A stretch of 64,000 nt of DNA from Leucocoprinus leucothites (lineage: Eukaryota > Basidiomycota > Agaricomycetes > Agaricales > Agaricaceae). This document shows positions 13,107 through 24,067 of the stretch, in pieces. The first letter of the stretch is position 1, and the number at the start of each line of letters is the position of its first letter. The translations under genes and the position numbers were made by a program. The notes under the pieces are model-generated. The model ran no database searches, was not told where the DNA came from, and saw only the letters and a program-made list of their open reading frames with translations. Location of the stretch: positions 124,001-188,000 of the forward strand of contig JAACJO010000011.1 of the NCBI GenBank assembly GCA_013368445.1, in the 5' to 3' direction.

Positions 13107-13316
13107 GGTGGTTTGTGTTGAGCCACAAGTGAGCTGAGTTCAGGCGGCAGACTTGAGAGCACCTGGGGTAGAATGACAAGGAGCCGGAGCCGGAGCTAGA
13201 GGATAGAATGAGGACTGTGTGGGAGCATATATATGTGATGCTGGGGCTTGAAACAGGTTTGTCAAGGGATGATCAAGAGCAGCGCGTCAGAACGCTTACG
13301 TCACAGGAAACATCTC
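13107..13316. promoter_or_regulatory. shared divergent promoter of SEC14-like gene and MED11
   Basis: The two start codons are 210 bp apart and point outward, so this short stretch must serve both genes. No TATA box is evident. If the SEC14 gene has an extra upstream exon the shared region is shorter still. Confidence 0.5.
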
Positions 13317-13939
13317 ATGGACGACCACCAAGATATCGACCCCATATGGACCACCAGCCGTACAGCTCGCCAGATATTTGCACTGGGCCAGGTCGAAAAG
13401 GTACCTGGAATTTGTTCTTCTGTCCTTTTTCCATACTGACCCAGCCCAGGACATCACACGCCTCCTCTCCCTCGCTGCTTCATCTATCTCCCTCCTCACC
13501 CTTCCTCAGACAGACTCTTCTGGTGACAAGCTCCCTCAGGGAGAAGAACGCTCAGAGCAGTTTGTTCTCGAGGTCAGCGAATATTTCGAACGTCTCGATG
13601 TAAGTCTCGCTTCTTGTTCGCTTGATGCAGCGGTGCTCATCAGACCGACACACCCAGGCTGTTCAAGTTGCCCTGCGATCTTCACTGGCACACATCCGCC
13701 ATTCACGCATCGCCCCGTCAGCAATCAATGCCCCGCCAACCAACTTTGTCCCCCCTTCTCTTGGCGTAGGTCTCCCACCAGAAATGGATGGCACTTCACG
13801 CGTCAATCGCGGCCTCCAAGAAGAAAGGGTTGAGAGAGATGCTTGGAAGGGCATCTTGGAGGCGCTCAAGCAAGTGAAAGCTGCTCAAGATGCATCTCAA
13901 GATACGGAAATGATTGACGCGCGTACTGGCTCACAGTGA
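13317..13939 (+). CDS. MED11: Mediator subunit Med11
   Basis: Med11 is a small head-module subunit of Mediator that pairs with Med22 and bridges activators to RNA polymerase II and TFIIH. Three exons (13317-13400, 13450-13599, 13658-13939) give 171 residues. The N-terminal helix runs TARQIFALGQVEKDITRLLS and is followed by a second helix, QFVLEVSEYFERLDAVQVAL, which is the family's helical-bundle pattern. The C-terminal third is fungal-specific, with a Pro-rich stretch and an amphipathic helix. The first intron has a CTGAC branch point. The gene diverges from SEC14 and ends 45 bp from the stop of TBCA on the other strand. The family call rests on helix pattern and size, since Med11 is weakly conserved. 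Confidence 0.75.
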
Positions 13940-13984
13940 GCTATCTGGCCTATTTCTCTATATCTATCAACACACACACGATAT

Positions 13985-14506
13985 CTACGAAGGCGAACTC
14001 TCGGCCTTTTTTAAGATTTGTTGAGCATTTTTAAATTCCTCCGTATCCGCTACACCTGGCTTTCCCTCAACTTGTTTCTGGATATGACACGAACCCGTCA
14101 ATAATACCGTCATTACTCCGCCCAGAACACTTACCACAAGGTCACTCAACTCTCCGTTCACTTTGCCAAGTCGTGTCTTCGTGTCAAGGATCATCTTGTT
14201 TGACTCTTCCATCATGCGCTTCTACAAAATCATGAAACAGTCATTTAAGATCGAATACTGGCCTGCATCGCCGTAGGTGCATACTGTGTTCTTGATATCC
14301 CAGTCTTCCGAGTCCGCACCGTCCGATACGAATTTGTCTAGTTTCTTCTGTAGATCATGGACCTCCTTTTGATACAGCCCTACCTCCTTTTCGTAGCTGT
14401 GGTAAAGGATCAAAACCTTGTATAAATGCTAGATGATGAGGCCTTACCGTTGTGCGGAGCCAGATTTGATCTTGAGTTGCTTTTGAATAGTAGCTATCTC
14501 GCTCAT
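13985..14506 (-). CDS. TBCA: tubulin-folding cofactor A
   Basis: Cofactor A (Rbl2 in yeast) is a small three-helix protein that binds beta-tubulin intermediates during tubulin folding in the cytosol. Exons give MSEIATIQKQLKIKSGSAQR, then YEKEVGLYQKEVHDLQKKLD, then MMEESNKMILDTKTRLGKVN and a final EFKNAQQILKKAESSPS. A GTAAGT intron inside DLV removes an in-frame low-similarity stretch, so the unspliced frame is not the protein. Total is roughly 115 residues, the usual size for the family. It is convergent with MED11, 45 bp stop to stop. Confidence 0.85.
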
Positions 14507-16122
14507 TGTACAATCTCTAAGACGTTAGCGATTAACAACGATTAGACCCGATGCATTAGGCTTAAGGGTTGTTGACTCAATCAATTCCTTATCAGTGACC
14601 TCATCAATCCCACGATTAGAGTAAAAGTAATAAAAAGGGCGTTTCCACTGCATTCGTAACGTGCGAGAAATTCTACAACTATGGACTATAGAACATACTC
14701 GTACGACAGTGAAAAGTAGAGAAAAAGTAACAGTAACAAAACGCAATAGCACAAAAAAATCAAGACGAAAGCAGAGTGGTGGATGCTCAACCGAATGACA
14801 AGCGAGTACTGAATAAGGGAGACATGACCAAGGCATGAACGTGAGGCGTAAATTGAAGTCCTACTATACTGTCGAATACCTTCCTTGACCGACGACAACC
14901 GCACGCGGCGTCACCAGGAGAAGCTTCGAGCTTCGTCATCCTGCTATTAAGGGCCAGTGCACAAGTCATCAAATGAACGTGTCAAGAACCAACGCGGCTC
15001 AGCACAAATCGAATGGGCGACGGAACTAGCCATCAAGCCAACAAAACGATCGGCAGCAACGGCCAGTTAACGAGACAGTTCAATGAAGACAACGGCGAGG
15101 CCCTACCAGCGAGGCGAGGTCTCCGAGCTTGAGGACACAATCCACCGTATCCAGTCCACCCAAAGCGAGCGCACAAGCGCGTCATCAGTACAACACCAAG
15201 ACATCAAAACCGGGAGCGTCCAAAGAACAAGAAGGGGGGAAATGGTAGAGCGGAAAATAGGGTAAGTCGTGATTTGAGGTTGAGGGCGTGACAAATCATC
15301 GGTGAGGCGTAAATGAAGCGGGCGTGGGGGGAGGGGATGACCAGGTGAGATAAATCACAGTAATAAAATATTGAGAGAATGCAGATCAACATCATCCCAC
15401 GAAAGGCTAGAACCAGAGGGCTACGAGTTTCCACAAGCGAAAAGTTGAGAATGCGAGGTCTCGAGATCAATCGGACTGCGAGACGAAACAAGGCCAGTGT
15501 ATCGGCCGCGCGAGGCACGTAACCACAATTAAGTGGTCGTTCGCCTCAAGCACGAAGGGGAGTTGAAGAAAGGGAGCAGATAGAACGCAAACGACATGTG
15601 ATTGAGGAAGTGCACCAGGGCGAAACGGCGCTCACACTCATAGAGCGGAACAGCACATCTCAAGCATCCTGGGTCCTGTGACTACGTCGTGCATCCCATA
15701 GCTAACAACCAATCTTGCGGCCCATCATTGTTGTCATAGCAGGCGAGACCTTCCGAGTGAATAGCTAGAGTTCAAGCGTAACATGTGACCACAGGCCGAC
15801 GGACGCAACTAACAAATCAAACGTGCAGCACAGCTGCATGAGGAGCTCGCAAGAAAGCTTGAGTGCACCTCGGGTGCACAAAGCCCCAAGCCACGTATGA
15901 GAGATGCTGAAGTGATAGAGACGAGACGAGATGGGTGTAAATGCAGAAGAAAAAAAAGATCATGATGATAGCGTGCGATGATGGGGTGAGATAGTCCGTG
16001 TCATAAAAAAAATGCAGTTATCTGCCCAGGCAGATTGAAACTCGAAGAAGGCGGGACGAGGGTCGAGTATTTTTCAGTCATTAAAGTTCTGTTCGAGCCG
16101 CCCAGGTACGATTGCGTGGCAA
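14507..16122. other. 1.6 kb between TBCA and bHLH gene 1
   Basis: This interval holds the TBCA promoter on the left and probably the 3' untranslated region of the first bHLH gene on the right. Several open frames of 60-100 codons exist on both strands, but none shows a family pattern or a convincing splice structure. No repeats or RNA genes were recognised. Confidence 0.4.
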
Positions 16123-17190
16123 TCAGTATTGAGGGCCGAGAGTAGTGGCGCCAGCGATCTGACGCTGAGCGGAGTTGAGCATCAGGGTCTCGTTGAGGGT
16201 GCGGAGTCGGACAACCTCCTGTTCGGCGGCCTTCAACCTAGTCTCAAGCTGCTCTTTGACGGTTTCAAGGTACCTGATGTGACTGGTAGCTAAACAAACA
16301 TTGAGCCCAAGTTTCGAATCGAGTGGTTAAGATAAGTTTACCTCGATCAAGCAGTGAGACTTTGCTTGACTTCTGGTTGGAGGTAGGGAGAGTTTCCTTC
16401 AAACGCGTGTAGCCGTCACGGAGCTCGTCACGCCTCCTTTGCTCAGATTCAATACGTTGCTTCCTAATGGTCTCGCGGCGACTATAGGTACAGGTATATG
16501 AATATAGCGCACAGAAAGAAAATAAAACATATCGCAAATACTTACACGTCATTGTTCATCTGAGAGCTAGAGGGAGGGGGCGGCTGGAACTCCTCATCGT
16601 CGTCTTCCTCAGCATCCATGTGTGCACCTTCGCCGGTTGTCTCGTCAGATGCCTTGCTGTTCCTCCTGCGGGTACGGAGAGTGGGACGGTTGGCAGCAAC
16701 ACCGATAGGGTTGAAACGATGCGACCGGGGAACTGTCGCGGCATACGAAGCAGCAGAACTTATGCTGCTGTTACGAGAATGCCGACCCGAGGACGGTCCC
16801 TCAGATGCAAGGTCACCGTTGCTGAGGTTATACGATAGTGCAGGGGGAGACATGCTAGCACCCTCAGGGGGAGTGTACGAGCGCTCCGGAGAAGACGCAT
16901 TGAACTGCGGTGAGTAGGTGTAGTCACCCGACAGCGTCAAAGCATTGTTGAAGGCGAGAGGAGAGGCAGAAGGAGGAACTATAAATAGCCGTTAGTCAAG
17001 TGACGACGACTTGTGACATGATCGATTAGGGTTACTTACGGCCGACTGTGAGCTCGAAGGAAGGGGGCGATTGAGGAGGATATTGGAGGTACTCAAGACC
17101 ATTCTCCATATAGGGGAAAGTGGAATCCATGGAGTCGATGTAAGAGGTCTTGGAGTCAAAATCAAGAGAGAGGAGCTGAGAGGACGACAT
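16123..17190 (-). CDS. bHLH transcription factor, paralogue 1
   Basis: This is a nuclear DNA-binding regulator of the basic helix-loop-helix class. The N-terminal half (MSSSQLLSLDFDSKTSYIDS onward) is Ser/Pro-rich and acidic and could be an activation region. The bHLH domain reads RRETIRKQRIESEQRRRDEL, loop TSNQKSSKVSLLDR, then an intron (phase 1) before ATSHIRYLETVKEQLETRLK, which extends into a leucine-heptad coiled coil. It ends GATTLGPQY at 16123. The basic region keeps Glu and the RRR run but has Ile where E-box binders usually have His. A TATA-like box and a pyrimidine-rich leader lie upstream of the start at 17190. A close paralogue lies 5.3 kb further right on the same strand. Target genes are unknown. 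Confidence 0.85.
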
Positions 17191-17411
17191 CTTGCAAAGA
17201 CGAGACGATAGAAGAACAGAACAAAAACAAAAACAAAAAAAATAAACGAGTAAAGGACGCTAGAATGAGATGTCAATACAGATGTTGATCGTAGCCATTT
17301 ACAGTGACCTACTGAGCCTCGTAAGAGATAACTGCAGAAAATCTGACCGGACGGGAAGAAAGGTAGCGGGAGGGAGAGGGGATGGGGAAAGAGAAGGAAA
17401 GAAGGGAGGGC

Positions 17412-17417
17412 TATATA
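17412..17417 (-). promoter_or_regulatory. TATA-like box of bHLH gene 1
   Basis: CTTATATAG on the minus strand lies about 220 bp upstream of the start codon. It is followed, in the direction of transcription, by a long C/T-rich tract (17340-17410), a common arrangement upstream of fungal transcription starts. Placement is by pattern only. Confidence 0.5.
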
Positions 17418-18401
17418 AGTGACTGTACTAAAGCTGTGACCCTTGAATGTACTTTGGGCCGATGTGCAGTAAGCAATTCAGACTCCGCGTGCCACGAGGC
17501 GCTGTGACGCTTACAGCGGTCGGCGATTTCAGCTCTCGCCGTGCAACTCGCTCCCACAAACCTCATCAATGAACCCTCCTAATCTTATTCGCAACTCCTT
17601 CTATTCCTTTTACTTTCTTGTTGTCCTGCGAGATTGCCTCCGTAGAGCGCCACCACACTGGTGGGTTTATTGACGCCCAAGGCAAGCGCTCGAGTGTCCT
17701 TGGATTGCCCATTGCCCAGTCCTATACTTGTCCCTCGTCTACAAATCCTTCTCCGGCAAGAGTCTTCGCTAAGTCCAGCTGAGTCGTTTCATGATCTAGA
17801 GTCCCCCTCTGCTGAATAGGCCCGCCTGATCCAGTCCCCCGGCAAATTAGTCTTAGTCTTACCTCCACTTCTCTCGTACCGGAATCCGTATCATGCCGTT
17901 CAATTTCCCCCTCCTTTGGTCCAACCATCAACTATCGAGATCCGGTTTCCGAGGTCCTTCGGGCACTCTGAGAGCCCTTGTCCCAGTTCACCATCCTTAA
18001 ACGGAAAAATACCATCATGAATAATACATTGACGGCTTGGGGTACCTGTTCACCGGACACAGCCTTATTTTCTCACCTACAACGTTGTTTTAATATCAGA
18101 ACAAAACTTCTTCAGTTACGAATCAGCTCCATTGATGACAATTGGTCCGATTTGCTTGCGCAGTAGGGAAGTGACTATTTTATCCACCCATTGAATCCGT
18201 GGAATCAGAGCGGTCTCAAAGTTGACGAATTAGTACTTCTCGGAAGCTAAACGGTACTGTGACATGAGTTCGTTGGTGAAATGCAACGTGACTTGAACAA
18301 AAAACGGAAGAGATCATCATTAAGTACGTGAAGGGTCGTTACAGTTCGTTAGGTCGTCGGGACGGCTCAGCAGGGTTCGCCGCCAAGGATAAAGAATAAG
18401 C

Positions 18402-18420
18402 GAGAGAGAGAGAAAGAGAG
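18402..18420. repeat. GA microsatellite
   Basis: A nearly pure GA/AG run just downstream of the four-TM gene stop, in its 3' flank. Confidence 0.7.
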
Positions 18421-18455
18421 AATGTAGTGTCCGAGATCGGTACTCAATAGTTCGT

Positions 18456-19522
18456 TCATGCGTTATAGTACCCTGATGTAGCGAAGTATGAGGCGTGAAC
18501 TTAACAATCAACGACTCGATACACATACCTCCATGGAACGGCCCCTTCATAGTGGAATAGTGCTCCAGTCGCTTAGAGAATCGCCAGGTCAGGAAATACA
18601 TATAGATCTAGGTTATAACGTTTATCAAAAACCTAGACCAAAAAAGAACAAAAGCTGCACAATGTTCGCACCTGGAATACAAGATCGATACAAAGACCTG
18701 CAATAAAGGCGACGTTCAAGCTTGAGAAACCTGTGGCGCAGAAGCCGCTAGGAATTGAGATAGAACTATCGATTTCAGCGTCAACAGATTCGGACCAAAG
18801 CTGGCCCCCGTTATCACATTCCCACTGAATCTTGTCCTTTCTGTGGGCGGAACAAAAGGACGTTGCTTTAGTTTGAAAAGTAAAGCCTCCGAAAGGAAGT
18901 TCACTTACCCTCGTTCGAGCTGAACGATCATGATAATAGCTCGTATTGCACAGATGACTATAATGAAGGGCCAGAGGAACTTAACCACACGAATCCAGAT
19001 ATATGACCGCTGATGAAACGAGACATTAGTCCTTCGCTCCGAGGCCCCTTAACTGGTAGTAGGAAACTGACGTTAGAAAGAGCGAACATCGTCAATATAG
19101 CAGCTACTGCGACGCCAACACCAATGCCACCGTATATTTGCCTACGAGGGTATGGTTAGCCAAGAGAACCGGGGCGCATAATTCGGATAACACCCACCAT
19201 TCTGGAAAGACAAAGAAGAAGAACTGCCCGCGTATTAGCAGGAAGAGTCCACCGGCCATGCTGTAAGCCTTAAGCGCCATTTGATTAGTATCCGAGATGC
19301 AATTGTTTCAGCTGAAGATTATGGCTTACTGCGATCACGACAGCCCAGGCGATAGCGCCAGCTCTCTGGAAGGTGCAGATAGAATGTATCAGAACACCTC
19401 ATTTGAATGGAATATTCGAGGAATACTTGCGAGGGGAAGAAGTAGGAGACAGTTATCGCACCTGAAGTCCCAGTAAGCAGCCGTAGCTGGGGTTTAGATA
19501 GTGTGTGATTGACTAACCACAT
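18456..19522 (-). CDS. conserved fungal four-TM membrane protein, unknown function
   Basis: This gene has no long open frame and must be assembled from small exons. A 5-base exon (19522-19518) joins 19486-19462, 19365-19330, 19268-19198 and further exons to give about 190 residues. It starts MCYGCLLGLQRAGAIAWAVV. Hydrophobic segments are AIAWAVVIAAYSMAGGLFLL, GGIGVGVAVAAILTMFALS, KFLWPFIIVICAIRAIIMIV and SSLNVAFIAGLCIDLVFQIY. An extracytoplasmic-looking loop between TM3 and TM4 has KIQWECDNGGQLW and a second Cys. The end reads RFSKRLEHYSTMKGPFHGG then YYNA and stop. I recognise the pattern as one recurring in Agaricomycete genomes without an assigned function. The tetraspan-like layout is seen; any role in membrane organisation would be a guess. 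The tiny first exon is the weakest part of the model. Confidence 0.7.
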
Positions 19523-22204
19523 TGCGAATCAGACGATAGAGGTTTCGCAATAATTAACCAAACAATCAAGGGAGCGTGAACGTTATCTGAGACGTGGGTA
19601 TATTTGTGGTCAATAGTCGTACAAGTGAGCTGGTCGCTGCTGCAGCAGTCGCCGTCAGTGGTGGTGACAGAGATGGAGACGGACTCGCCCCTAATCTCCC
19701 ACTGTGACTAATTCGGTCATTGTGACATCACGGATCAGGTGACACTCATTAAGCAAATGGCCCTGCATGATTTGAATTGAATTCAAATTGCCAAATGCCA
19801 GAACGTAGTCCTCCGCTAAGTAATGCTCAGTCGTCGACTGCGAGAATGACGGCGTTCATTTGCGCCCTTCAGATCGCCGAGACGTATCACTTGCTCATCC
19901 GCGATACATCTAACGGTGCGGGTAAGGTCTTCTTGTGGCACTGACAACCCACCCGCCACACCCATGCAAAACCGGTCGGTTTCAAAGAACACATGGGCAT
20001 CCGAGTACTGTCCCGACATGAGGTACAACATTAAGAAATGAGTGATGATGGATCCATAGCTTCTCAATGAATGTATTCTCTCGTCAGCGGCGACCTTTCG
20101 CTCGTCATTCAGAGTTCGACTCCCTCCTTCGAGGTTGTTTCAATGAATCGAGCATCTCCCACAGCTGTTTTCACCTCGTTTTTGGCTCATACACAACATG
20201 CGATCCCATAACTAGTTCAAAGCTCAGTGAAAGTTGCGTCACTCTTTGGACTCATTAAATTTGGGCCAAAATCTACATGATTTCATTGGGCCAGTAGATT
20301 TAACTCGCCGAACGTCCAATTCGGCTTCCGAAGATATTCGTATCAGAAATAGCCATTTTGCACCATGTCCGTGGGTATGGAGAAAGTTCTGCATCGATTT
20401 CTTCCAAGAACAGATACTCGTCGATCAGTGGCCGTATATCAGCTTCATCTCATAAACGATCTACCATCGTTTACCGTGGCCCCCCTTTCTACAAATTCGT
20501 CACAGTCTTTCTGGTTCTCTGGGAACCTATGATCCAATCTCGGGCGTCAACGCCCCTTATACAATCACTTTCTGCTAGTATCGCGGTTCCCATTTTCAGA
20601 GTCAGACGTTGAAACAAGGGTGAGTACCAACGGAGCTGCTACCACTTGCGCCTCCGCTCGCGTCCCTTGCTTGATGTACCTAATCGCTATAATCATATTC
20701 TGCGCGAATGCACATATGGACACATCATCAGGCCCTCGTGGCGGACCCTCAAGAACCATTAAGCTCAGGCTCGCCAGTGATAATCCTAACCTAAATAATA
20801 CAACTGCATACTATCCCGTACGCCACATCTAACTGCAGGTACACTTTGCACGGGCCATGCATGCCCTGCGATAGAAGTAGCACAATCTCATGTTTTGGCT
20901 CGTCCCAAGTCCATTAGTGCTCCGTCCGACTAATCCAACCGATTCACTAATGCGTGCAGGAAACAATGAGGCTCTCTGATACAACCCTTCCCCTCCTCGC
21001 CGAGCAATGGGTTCGCGGATTTGACGTGTGTTCAAAGATAGAAACCGATGATGCGTTTCAGATGTTTTACTGCCCATGTTGTAGAGCGATTCGGCTTATT
21101 GGAGATAATCTGCATGTACAATCCAGGGGACGAAAGAATTGACATGACATGGATGGGGATATCCCGAAATGAAAATTCTCCTCCCTCATCCGAACCTGCC
21201 AGGTGTCAATCCATGCTTCTCTTCGTCACTAAAGCGTACGAAGTTATTCACAGTTGATGCGTTCCCTCCACAGTTGGCTGGAACACTAGAATTTGATACA
21301 CGCCTGAGGTTGTTTGAAAACATCGTGCGACGAAGAAAGTCACAATTCAGTACGTGTATTCAACCTTCGTTGCGTGTGTTTCGCAGTGAAAGAGGGTGTC
21401 TATCAGGATTCATTGCTACATTCCGTCAATGACATTTGACAACATCAAAACTTAGCGGAACGTGTTTTACACGTGTATGATGCTATCCATCGATACTCAA
21501 CCTGGAAAAGCTAGTTCGTTCCATCACCTGCGTCGCAAATCAACGCCTTTTAGCATTAGAACTGATCGTTTATGGTCAAATTGCAGGTCTAGAACATCGT
21601 CATATTCGCTTTGAGAGCGGAGTTTGCGCGCACGTTATACTGTAGAAGATGCTTGGGAAGAGATCAAATAATGCAAGTAAAATACATGTTGCGGTAGATG
21701 AAAGTCCGAGTGTCAAAAGTAAAAGCAAGAGATATATCATAGTCATCGCAAAGGGTAATGACGTCCTGACCAACCAGCAGAAAAGGATGGCTTACTAGGC
21801 GACGGGCGCCCAAGGTCGCCAAACCCCTGGTGGCAGTATCAGCCATAGACACCAACGATACTGGTTATTTCGTAATGTTCGTCAGGAATCATGAGGGGGG
21901 TATTGTCCATCGATAGAGAAGGAAAGGTAAGGAGACGGGGGAAAGGGGAGTTTGCTTTCGACGTTATCGAGTATTCTGATAAGCAGGGACCAAAATGGAG
22001 GTTCTTCGAAGCCCATCGGTCCAAGTGAGGGATCGGGTGATATGGCACGGTGAAAGGAAAGAGGATCGAGTGTTGAAAGAAAGGGGGCAAAACACTCACA
22101 ATGCCGAAGCACTGAGAGGGAGATTTCGCTTCTCACAGAAGTGTAGGAGTTTGGAAAGTGATCATCGATCAAGGGGGTAGCATGTGATGACGCCAGGCCA
22201 CGAT

Positions 22205-22244
22205 GCGGTTCGTTGGGGCTGAGACCGTATGGACCACGAACCGC
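22205..22244. repeat. imperfect inverted repeat (hairpin)
   Basis: GCGGTTCGTTGG at 22205-22216 pairs with CCACGAACCGC at 22234-22244 apart from one bulged T, leaving a 17-base loop. It lies 240 bp beyond the stop codon of bHLH gene 2, so it may be in that transcript's 3' untranslated region. Confidence 0.65.
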
Positions 22245-22402
22245 GTAGGTGGACTGATCGCTTGCGAGGACCGATGTGTATGTGAGAGAGAGGTTACATG
22301 TGGCCGGCACACGTAGAAGATGGGTGATACTCCGCCCACAGAAACCCGGGAATAAACAACTTTGCTCCAAGATGCCGAGAAGAAGAGAAAAAGCTGGGAA
22401 GG

Positions 22403-22426
22403 GAGAGAGACAGAGAGAGAGAGAGC
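22403..22426. repeat. GA microsatellite
   Basis: An almost pure GA run about 60 bp past the stop codon of bHLH gene 2; it is CT-rich in the sense of the transcript. Confidence 0.7.
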
Positions 22427-22484
22427 TGAAGATAATGCGACGGTATAATTCGAGGAGCGACGCAAGAGAGTATGGTGAGGAAAA

Positions 22485-23642
22485 TTATAGTTGCTCTTGG
22501 TCCGAAGGATTCGCAGAGCTCGGACGTTCTGGTGTCGAGCGCTGTATTTTAACCTGACCAGAGGCAGGTGGAGTAGTCGCTGAGGTATCCGACATGGCCT
22601 TTCCCTCAAAACCGGGAGGAACAAGGTCAGTATTGCTAAGAGAGATTTTTTCGTTGATAGCTCGAAGCCTCGACATTTCTTGTTCAAGGGCATTAATACG
22701 GGCCTTTAGCTCCTGATTCGTCTTTTCAAGCAAAACGATATGGTTGGTGGCTAGGTTGGGCAGAAGGTCAGGAGGAATGGAAGCGACGATAGGGATTACT
22801 CTTACCTCGCTCCAGGAGCGAAACTTTGCTGCTCTTCTGGTTTGAGACGGGCAGGACATCCTTGAGCTTGGCGTAACCGTCGCGTAATTCGTCTCGTCGA
22901 CGTTGCTCAGCTTCGATTCTCTGTCTGCGGGTGGCTTCTTTGCGGGTGTGGGCAAGGTTTTCAACGGCGGCGTAAGCAGCGAGGCCCATGGTTGGATCTT
23001 CGTCGTCAGAGTCACGAGAACGGCTTCTGCGTCTGCCTGATGAGCTAGTCGGAGAGGGAGTAGGGTTATAGCGGACGTTGGTACGGTGAACAAGGCTGTT
23101 GGATCTAGAGGGGGCAGGAGAATTGACGCCACTACTGTTTGAATGATTGGAGTGCTGGTAAAGTCCGTCCGCCGAAGTGTCTGATCCGGAAATGGGAGGA
23201 GAGAGAGGATCATACATATCAGGGGAAGATGGGGGTGGGGGAGAATTTGAAAGAGGCAGGGAACCATGAGGCGGAGAGGTCGAATACACGTTGGCGTGGT
23301 GATATTGATGAGTTATCAGGGGAATGTTGGGATATTGGATGTTTTGCTGTAAGTCTGGGACTAGCTGGTGTGGGCCTGTATGAAATGAGGAAGATAATCA
23401 GATCGCAAACACGAGTTTGAGAGGAATGAAGGAAACGCACGTTGCGGAGGGTTGGGTTGAACGACTGGATAGGGAGCCATGTGTCCGTTGTAGGCCGCGA
23501 GGCTATAGGAAGGGTCCTGCTCGGTTGGAAAGAAACCATATGTTGGCGCTGTGATAGAAGGATGCTCTTCCGGCATGGGCTGGTGCTGGTGCTGGTGCTG
23601 GGGGTGTGGATGGTGTTGTTGGTGGTGGTGGTGGGGGTCCAT
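22485..23642 (-). CDS. bHLH transcription factor, paralogue 2
   Basis: This nuclear bHLH regulator is closely related to paralogue 1. It begins with a His/Gln/Pro-rich segment, MDPHHHHQQHHPHPQHQHQH, encoded by a GTG/GTT repeat on the plus strand. An intron is followed by a Ser/Pro-rich region with RRRSRSRDSDDED. The bHLH domain reads RKEATRRQRIEAEQRRRDEL, then LPVSNQKSSKVSLLER, with a phase 1 intron before ATNHIVLLEKTNQELKARIN. This is the same intron position as in paralogue 1. A leucine-rich coiled coil (INALEQEMSRLRAINEKIS) and a Pro/Ser tail follow, with stop at 22485. The start at 23642 was preferred to one at 23765 because the upstream extension is hydrophobic and not seen as part of the family. 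The gene is divergent from the large disordered protein gene. Confidence 0.85.
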
Positions 23643-23893
23643 TGGCAAGGTCGTGGCAGGAGAAAGAAAGATGCGTGGGTGTAAAAAGGAAGAAAGGACA
23701 AAGGCGAAGATCAAAGAGAAGTCTGTCCTAGTTGTAAAAAGAGACGAGAACGAGGTCGACGCCACCCGAACTTTCCGTCTTTGTTGTTATCTACTCCGGT
23801 GCGTCTCCCGCACCCACAGCTGTCAGCTTGTAGTATTTAGTGCCTTCCGTCGCGTAGCGACGCCGAGGAAAATAGTCTCTGTGTGGAGAGAAA

Positions 23894-24067
23894 ATGAAAT
23901 TTACATCCATTGTGTTTGGCAATCTTCTCACCCTTGCTTCTCTTGTTTACATCTCAGGCGCCGCTGCCTCTGCTTCGCCGCCGCAAAATCTTGACGACTT
24001 TTTTCAACGCCACGACGCCATAATTCCACGCGTATGTTTCTGCCACATGCCAGGTACAGTTTTCTAA
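23894..24067 (+). CDS. possible small secreted peptide or upstream ORF
   Basis: A 57-codon frame begins MKFTSIVFGNLLTLASLVYI and continues SGAAASA, a convincing signal-peptide pattern with a plausible cleavage after ASA. It lies in the divergent promoter between bHLH gene 2 and the large disordered protein. A consensus GTATGT donor follows codon 46. Splicing to the AG before 24105 would fuse it in frame to the large protein; splicing to the AG near 24079 would instead end the peptide after IIPRMPMY. It may equally be an untranslated or regulatory upstream ORF. No homologue is recognised. Confidence 0.35.
   Translation: MKFTSIVFGNLLTLASLVYISGAAASASPPQNLDDFFQRHDAIIPRVCFCHMPGTVF

Larger units (their letters stand above)
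17191..18455. other. bHLH gene 1 promoter and 3' end of the four-TM gene
   Basis: This is the upstream region of bHLH gene 1, with the TATA-like box and CT-rich leader near 17340-17417. Further right it becomes the 3' flank of the membrane protein gene, with a GA-rich microsatellite at 18402-18420. No additional gene was recognised. Confidence 0.45.
19523..22484. other. about 3 kb without a recognisable gene
   Basis: No open frame here exceeds about 175 codons and none matches a known family. The left part is the promoter of the four-TM gene and the right part probably the 3' region of bHLH gene 2. A hairpin-forming inverted repeat lies at 22205-22244 and a GA-rich run at 22403-22426. A 17-codon start followed by a GTAAG donor at about 21845-21795 (minus, MADTATRGLATLGARRL) could be a first exon, but no continuation was found. 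No transposon termini were recognised. Confidence 0.4.

Noticed and set aside
20095..20140. GTTCGACTC resembling a tRNA T-loop
   Set aside because: The flanking bases do not form a T-stem and no acceptor or anticodon arm fits at the right distance.
21664..21855. Minus-strand start MADTATRGLATLGARRL followed by GTAAG
   Set aside because: It looks like a first exon, but no downstream exon in phase was found, so no gene is called.
23139..23994. Plus-strand ORFs rich in Trp/Cys/Gly opposite bHLH gene 2
   Set aside because: They come from reading the His/Gln and Ser/Pro codon repeats in antisense; the composition is unlike a real protein.
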